Assembly (NCBI RefSeq): GCF_014145665.1
Contig: NZ_JACHTD010000019.1
Span: 1-51,345 of the forward strand
Direction: 5' to 3'
From: Myroides sp. NP-2
GTDB lineage: Bacteria; Bacteroidota; Bacteroidia; Flavobacteriales; Flavobacteriaceae
DNA: 51,345 nucleotides
Below the pieces are notes generated by a model. It had not been told where the DNA came from. It searched no databases and was given only the letters and a program-made list of their open reading frames with translations. Positions 49,328 through 51,345 of the stretch are shown here, in pieces; position 1 is the stretch's first letter, and each line of letters begins with the position of its first letter. The translations under genes and the position numbers were made by a program.

Positions 49328-49804
49328 ATGAGTCAAGCTTTTCAAGTTATTATATACACCGACGGATCCGCTCAAGGCAATCCCGGTCCAGGAGGGTACG
49401 GATTGATCCTAGAATGGGCAGGACATCAGGTGTTTAAGGAATTCTCTCAAGGATACCGACTGACGACCAATAACCGCATGGAGTTGTTGGGGGTCATTGT
49501 GGGGTTGGAAAAATTAAAAAATCCTGGAACGAAAGTCTTAGTCGTTTCGGATTCCAAATACGTGATCGATGCCGTAACCAAAGGGTGGGTGTTTGGATGG
49601 GAGAAGAAAAATTTCAAAGACAAAAAAAATCCCGATTTGTGGATGCGTTTTTTGCGCATTTATCGACAGCACCACGTGTCTTTCCAATGGGTAAAAGGAC
49701 ACAACAACCATCCGATGAATGAACGCTGTGATGTTTTGGCTGTACAAGCAGGGAAGCAAAAGGATTTGTTGGTGGATGAGTTTTACGAGCGAAATAGAAC
49801 CTAG
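49328..49804 (+). CDS. rnhA: Ribonuclease HI
   Basis: 158 residues, starting on the base after the purN stop codon. Catalytic acids: Asp in IYTDGSAQGNPG, Glu in NRMELLGVI, Asp in VVSDSKYVIDAV, Asp in NERCDVLA. Degrades RNA in RNA-DNA hybrids. The start is inferred from this junction; translational coupling is likely. Confidence 0.97.
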   Translation: MSQAFQVIIYTDGSAQGNPGPGGYGLILEWAGHQVFKEFSQGYRLTTNNRMELLGVIVGLEKLKNPGTKVLVVSDSKYVIDAVTKGWVFGWEKKNFKDKKNPDLWMRFLRIYRQHHVSFQWVKGHNNHPMNERCDVLAVQAGKQKDLLVDEFYERNRT

Positions 49805-49909
49805 AATAGCTTTTTTGTGACCTGATGGGATCTCGTTTTTTGCTGATTCACTACTGACTTTTATGTTTGCAAGGGTAAAAAATGATTTACCTAAGGACAT
49901 CGTAAAAAA

Positions 49910-49950
49910 AATAATCTTGAGGTCGTAGTTGGAATTCACCTCAAGATTAT
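49910..49950. terminator. Bidirectional terminator between rnhA and the collagen-like gene
   Basis: ATAATCTTGAGGT / ACCTCAAGATTAT, 13-bp perfect stem with a 15-base loop. Eight A on the left give a T run for the minus strand. Confidence 0.8.
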
Positions 49951-50016
49951 ATTTTTATTTTAGTTTTAGTGTTTCTAGTGGTGTGTCTATAGTACAAGAT
50001 TACTGTCTAGTAGGGG

Positions 50017-51345
50017 TCATTTTTCGTATAGTACTAGGCTTGAATCGGTACAAGATACAATTGCTATTTCTGCATTACCAGTTGCGAATGTACCTGGTGT
50101 AGTTCCTGTGTTATTGCTTGCGCTACCCCCAATACTTGCGACATTGATAACCAGTTTGAGTGTATTATTTGTAGGTGTTAAAGGGATGTTGGTAAGATCA
50201 AGTTGTTTTGTAAAGAATCTGCGTTTATATGTATACAAGTTAGCTATAAAATTTGGGTAATCCGGTGTGTTATAGATTAATACGTCGTTTATGTATATTT
50301 TCATGTATATGAATATTTCGACGGTTTTTTTTGTTACATTTGTGCCGTTTAATATAAGATTTTCATATAAACTGAAAGAATAACTTAGCATTTTAGGTTT
50401 GTTGATATCTTCAAAAACATCAAAAGTAATGGTTTCAATAGTTTTTTCACTGTTCACACTCGCTGCGATTACTTCGTTATAGGTGAAACGACCAGGAGTA
50501 CGAACACGACTAACATCATTGTCGATAAAATTCGTTAAACTATATCCTTTACGCGTAGGAAAGGTTACCCCGGTTCCTGCTATAGGTGTTCCCGCATTGT
50601 CTACCTCGGATTCATTGTAAAAAGTAAACGTATTGTTTTGATTGTCTACTAATTTGGTTGTTTTTGGGTCTGCCTTTTGTTCCGTAATAAAGTCGTCCAT
50701 TGTTTTATCCTCATTTCCCGCAAGGGTTTTCCACAGTTCAAAGGTAGAGCTTCCTGTATCACCTTTATCCCCCTTATCTCCTTTTGTACTCGCTAGGAAA
50801 TCCGCTGGTGTTTTTCCTGTATTTTCAGGTAGTGCCGCCCATAGGTCGTAAGCGGAAAGTCCGTCTGCTCCGGTATCACCTTTGTCACCTTTTTCTCCTT
50901 TTGTACTCGCTAGGAAATCAGTTGGTGTTTTTCCTGCATTTTCAGGTAGTGCTGCCCATAGGTCGTAAGCGGAAAGTCCGTCTGCTCCGGTATCACCTTT
51001 GTCACCTTTTTCTCCTTTTGTACTCGCTAGGAAATCAGTTGGTGTTTTTCCTGCATTTTCAGGTAATGCTGCCCATAGGTCGTAAGCGGAAAGCCCGTCT
51101 GCTCCGGTTTCTCCTTTATCACCTTTTTCTCCTTTTGTACTCGCTAGGAAATCAGTTGGTGTTTTTCCTGCATTTTCAGGTAATGCCGCCCATAGGTCGT
51201 AAGCGGAAAGTCCGTCTGCTCCTGTATCACCCTTTTCTCCTTTAGTACTTGCAAGGAAATCCGTTGGTGTTTTTCCTGCATTTTCAGGTAATGCCGCCCA
51301 TAGGTCGTAAGCGGAAAGTCCGTCTGCTCCTGTATCACCCTTTTC
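50017..51345 (-). CDS. Collagen-like repeat protein, C-terminal part (start outside window)
   Basis: The minus-strand frame is open from the window edge to TGA at 50017-50019: at least 442 residues. The first 200-odd visible residues are repeats of 39 residues: GLSAYDLWAALPEN, GKTPTDFLASTKG, EKGDKGDTGAD. The GxY triplets form a short collagen-like piece between copies of a SAYDLW...DFL module, a pattern found in phage-tail and bacterial surface fibres. After a divergent repeat (STFELWKTLAGNEDKTMDDFI) comes a C-terminal domain of about 220 residues, rich in Thr, Asn and Ile, with no family I recognise. The N-terminus, and any signal peptide, lie outside the window. Confidence 0.85.
   Translation of the reverse strand, partial: EKGDTGADGLSAYDLWAALPENAGKTPTDFLASTKGEKGDTGADGLSAYDLWAALPENAGKTPTDFLASTKGEKGDKGETGADGLSAYDLWAALPENAGKTPTDFLASTKGEKGDKGDTGADGLSAYDLWAALPENAGKTPTDFLASTKGEKGDKGDTGADGLSAYDLWAALPENTGKTPADFLASTKGDKGDKGDTGSSTFELWKTLAGNEDKTMDDFITEQKADPKTTKLVDNQNNTFTFYNESEVDNAGTPIAGTGVTFPTRKGYSLTNFIDNDVSRVRTPGRFTYNEVIAASVNSEKTIETITFDVFEDINKPKMLSYSFSLYENLILNGTNVTKKTVEIFIYMKIYINDVLIYNTPDYPNFIANLYTYKRRFFTKQLDLTNIPLTPTNNTLKLVINVASIGGSASNNTGTTPGTFATGNAEIAIVSCTDSSLVLYEK
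50700..51345 (-). repeat. 117-bp tandem coding repeats (39 aa)
   Basis: TAGGTCGTAAGCGGAAAG recurs at 50842, 50959, 51076, 51193 and 51301, spaced 117, 117, 117 and 108 bases. The last spacing is short by one GxY triplet of three codons (GEKGDTGADG instead of GEKGDKGDTGADG). The first unit near 50700-50740 is divergent. Confidence 0.9.

Noticed and set aside
50784..51245. Repetitive plus-strand frame across the collagen-like region
   Set aside because: It is the antisense of the 117-bp repeats; the minus frame gives G-x-Y triplets and runs on into the C-terminal domain, so that is the coding strand.

Overview
The window is a low-GC Bacteroidota chromosome segment, most likely Flavobacteriaceae. 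Supporting signs: GLPGLI, IPExxxVDY and several TonB-dependent receptor families are present; promoters fit the Bacteroidota TTG/TTTG - N18-20 - TAnnTTTG pattern; and starts lack Shine-Dalgarno sequences. A Myroides-like organism is my guess from overall protein flavour, not a sequence-proven assignment.

Layout. (1) 1-2350: 3' end of a 5S rRNA gene and its terminator (end of an rRNA operon), a repeat-bearing gap, recX, a DinB-superfamily enzyme and a secreted outer-membrane-type protein. (2) 2356-8646: a 6.3-kb, very AT-rich integrated element inserted in the 3' end of a tRNA-Leu(CAA) gene. It is bounded by 25-bp att repeats and has helically phased GTTGACTAA sites inside both ends. It carries a tyrosine integrase, a HTH/excisionase-like protein, a putative phage-type replication initiator, a (CG)n palindrome that could be an origin, two proteins I cannot place, and two secreted cargo proteins. 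(3) 8722-13019: housekeeping prs-rplY, pth, aspS. (4) 13070-18932: MFS transporter and old-yellow-enzyme oxidoreductase, then a DtxR-type metalloregulator divergent from a TonB receptor and a thioredoxin-like partner. (5) 18951-21358: BlaI/BlaR1-like pair with the operator placed in the promoter spacer. (6) 21384-27556: an unusual minus-strand export/surface cluster: two paralogous lipoproteins (one with a thioredoxin motif, one with a Cys-rich tail), a small membrane protein broken by an in-frame stop, an ABC ATPase, a 59-residue Cys-containing secreted peptide missed by length cut-offs, a GLPGLI protein and a large TonB-receptor-like barrel. (7) 27919-34472: small membrane protein, RlpA, a good small-RNA candidate, CYTH enzyme, Gcr-family membrane protein, Kef-type antiporter. 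(8) 34699-40924: DNA polymerase IV, LD-carboxypeptidase, YraN, then an iron-regulated siderophore receptor plus PepSY reductase pair with repeated iron-box-like half-sites. (9) 41017-49804: bacilliredoxin, PlsC, acyl-ACP desaturase, HD hydrolase, pyruvate kinase, IPExxxVDY protein, RNase III, FabF, ACP, PurN, RNase HI; lipid synthesis is the common theme. (10) 50017-end: a collagen-like repeat protein on the minus strand, open at the window edge.

The most promising leads for something undescribed are the Cys-peptide/ABC/lipoprotein/GLPGLI cluster (21384-27556), the small integrated element with its phased terminal sites and origin-like palindrome, the paired CxxC motifs of the metal-regulated receptor and its thioredoxin, and the orphan transcript at 29765-29909. 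All functional statements come from reading the sequence; no database search was run.
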